Assembly: GCA_025351065.1 (NCBI GenBank)
Contig: JANXWQ010000641.1
Location: 1-22,444, forward strand
Origin: Chthoniobacter sp.
GTDB taxonomy: Bacteria; Verrucomicrobiota; Verrucomicrobiia; Chthoniobacterales; Chthoniobacteraceae
DNA length: 22,444 nucleotides
Reading direction: 5' to 3'
The notes under the pieces are model-generated. The model made no database searches and had not been told where the DNA came from. It was given only the letters and a program-made list of their open reading frames with translations. Below, piece by piece: positions 20,917-22,444 of the stretch. Positions within the stretch are counted from its first letter, which is position 1; every line of letters starts with the position of its first letter. A program made the position numbers and the translations under genes.

Positions 20917-22444
20917 ATGAAGTCATCCCAACTACTCAGAAAATCCTCGGGTTCCATCCTGTCTCAACCTCGTCTGCGCAAAGGCATTGCCGCCATGTTT
21001 GCGGCCGCTCTGGCGCTGGGTCTTGGGGCTGGCTCAGTCATTGCGCAGGGGCCATACTACCCTGAAGTTAATCCTGTTGGGGGTGCGCCATTTAATCCAA
21101 ATGGTGTTCCGATTGTTTCCTCACCGGAATTGAATCTGATTGAAACTTACATGCCTGCCGGCAAGACCTTGGTGCTTCCTCCTCCGACTGGTAAAACTAC
21201 CGCGTCGTCTGCTGACTATCAGGCGGCGGTTCAGGCGGCGGCTGCTGCGGTGGGCGCGGCTGGTGGCACGCTGGGTTCGGTGACTATCTCATCTTTGGGG
21301 GCTCAGGTTGCGCTTTACCGTGCGGCGGGAACGTCGCAAGTGAACGCGGCTCTGACTGGCTTTTCGGCTGGTATCGTCGCCTCGTCTGTCAACAAGCAGG
21401 CGGATCTCCAGAGCTTGGCGTTTTCCGTTGCCCAAGCCAATCCAAACCTGCTGAATGCCTCTAGCTTTCTCCCGATTTTCCACGCCGCTGCCTCGAATGA
21501 TACGCTAATTGGGGGTTTGGGCGCGATTTTGAATCAGGCTATTGCTGGCGCAAAGGCTGGCAACCCGCCGGTGGCGCAGTTGTCGCCAACCGGGGTCACG
21601 GCCGTTTTCAATAATGCGGTCAGTGAGCTTTTCAACTCGACCGCCCCCATTGCTGCGACCCCGGCTGCGCGTGGCACGCTGATCTACAATCTGGCGACGC
21701 TCGTTGTGCCTTCGGTTGCGGGCTCTTCATCGAATCTTGACGCCGCTGCCGTCGCCCTCACAGGCGCTGGTTATCAGGCTCCGGGTGTGGTGACATTGCA
21801 AAACATGGTGCTGACGATTCGCAATGCCGCCGGCGGCGGGGCTATTACGGATGTGAGCGCTGGTGCCATTGCGCAGGGAGCGCTTCGGAATTCGGCCAAT
21901 GTCACTGGCGCAGGCTACGTGGCGATTAAGGCTGGGCTCCCCGGGAATGCCTATGCGACCAACTTGGTTGATTCGTATTCAAATTTCTCCTCAGCTGCTA
22001 ACGCCACAGTTCGCGCGACAACCGATCCCGATCCTGTTGCTGTGGCAGCCGCGGGTGCGCTTAAGTTCCCTGCCAGTGCTCCACAGATCACCAAAGATGT
22101 GCTGAATGCCGTTCCGCTTTCCGCTGGCGACGTTCAGAAGGTCGTTGGTCGTGCGGTTGGTGCTGTTCAATCGGCTGCGGCGGCGATTGCTGGGGCCGCC
22201 GTAACGGCCGTTGGGCCGAATGTGAATGCTGGGAACGTCACCTACGGCGCGGTATTCTCCGCTCAGGTTGGCTCGGCCGGTGCCGTTGCCCGTAAGGTTC
22301 TTTCGACGGCTAGCTTTGCAGGCACCAACATTCAGCAGGTGGCTAATAACTCCATTCAGGCCGCAGCCGATGCCTCGCCCTCAAGCCCTCAAGACGCGTA
22401 TGCTGACATTGCGAATAACTTGGGTGGACTGCTGAGGACTGGCA
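20917..22444 (+). CDS. Large secreted Ala-rich protein, 3' end beyond the window (partial)
   Basis: I do not recognise the family. An open frame of 509 codons runs from the ATG at 20917 through the window edge without a stop. The N terminus has an extended signal peptide: a 23-residue basic/Ser-rich region, a hydrophobic core about 24-42 (IAAMFAAALALGLGAGSVIA), and likely cleavage before QGPYYP. Residues 45-95 are Pro/Gly-rich. The rest alternates Ala-rich probably helical stretches (for example QAAVQAAAAAVGAAGG at 102-117) with Asn/Ser/Gly turns, suggesting a degenerate repeat or solenoid. About one residue in five is Ala; there is no Cys and no Trp in the visible part. Codon choice differs sharply from all other genes here, with many GCT, GTT, GGT, ATT and TCG/TCT codons, giving a lower GC content. 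Its own strong promoter and divergent position next to the export operon suggest an abundant extracellular or envelope protein (inference). Confidence 0.85.
   Translation, partial: MKSSQLLRKSSGSILSQPRLRKGIAAMFAAALALGLGAGSVIAQGPYYPEVNPVGGAPFNPNGVPIVSSPELNLIETYMPAGKTLVLPPPTGKTTASSADYQAAVQAAAAAVGAAGGTLGSVTISSLGAQVALYRAAGTSQVNAALTGFSAGIVASSVNKQADLQSLAFSVAQANPNLLNASSFLPIFHAAASNDTLIGGLGAILNQAIAGAKAGNPPVAQLSPTGVTAVFNNAVSELFNSTAPIAATPAARGTLIYNLATLVVPSVAGSSSNLDAAAVALTGAGYQAPGVVTLQNMVLTIRNAAGGGAITDVSAGAIAQGALRNSANVTGAGYVAIKAGLPGNAYATNLVDSYSNFSSAANATVRATTDPDPVAVAAAGALKFPASAPQITKDVLNAVPLSAGDVQKVVGRAVGAVQSAAAAIAGAAVTAVGPNVNAGNVTYGAVFSAQVGSAGAVARKVLSTASFAGTNIQQVANNSIQAAADASPSSPQDAYADIANNLGGLLRTG

Overview
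The window is a high-GC bacterial chromosome segment devoted to making, exporting and decorating a cell-surface polysaccharide. The organism is Gram-negative: there is an outer-membrane polysaccharide exporter, a predicted outer-membrane beta-barrel and a Wzc-type autokinase. The high GC, the almost complete lack of Shine-Dalgarno sites, the SxtJ/DUF5989/carbamoyltransferase set and the dispersed 'CGCAGAG' palindromic repeats suggest an environmental phylum such as Verrucomicrobiota (perhaps Opitutae). That taxonomic call is inference and is only moderately secure.

Layout. (1) 117-3085, + strand: a secreted, membrane-anchored Ig-like/ASH/FN3 protein, then an integral-membrane acyltransferase (Acyl_transf_3) that follows it within a few bases. 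A strong hairpin at 3086-3118 separates it from the converging genes. (2) 8211-3141, - strand: SGNH hydrolase, carbamoyltransferase, SxtJ-like membrane protein, a 65-aa DUF5989-like protein and a family 2 glycosyltransferase. (3) 8314-10903, + strand: a second SGNH hydrolase diverging from the first, then an MBOAT O-acyltransferase. A second hairpin with the same core sequence (10926-10966) closes this unit against the next converging one. (4) 20320-10973, - strand: small PLDc_N-like membrane protein, beta-barrel, Wza-like exporter with an N-terminal coiled coil, Wzc-like tyrosine autokinase, GT2, GT4 and an O-antigen ligase/polymerase-type protein. (5) A 596-bp AT-richer intergenic region (20321-20916) with a good sigma-70 promoter for the next gene. 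(6) 20917 to the window end, + strand: the 5' part of a large secreted Ala-rich protein with no Cys or Trp and a codon usage unlike everything else here.

Working together (inference): the GTs build a repeat unit. The Wzy/ligase-type protein polymerises or transfers it, and the Wzc/Wza pair with the beta-barrel exports it. The carbamoyltransferase, two acyltransferase types and two SGNH proteins add or edit carbamoyl and acyl groups. No initiating phosphoglycosyltransferase or flippase is in the window, so the locus depends on genes elsewhere. The most novel-looking item is the Ala-rich secreted protein at the right edge. The paired palindromes at convergent junctions and the paired repeats downstream of the two SGNH genes come next.
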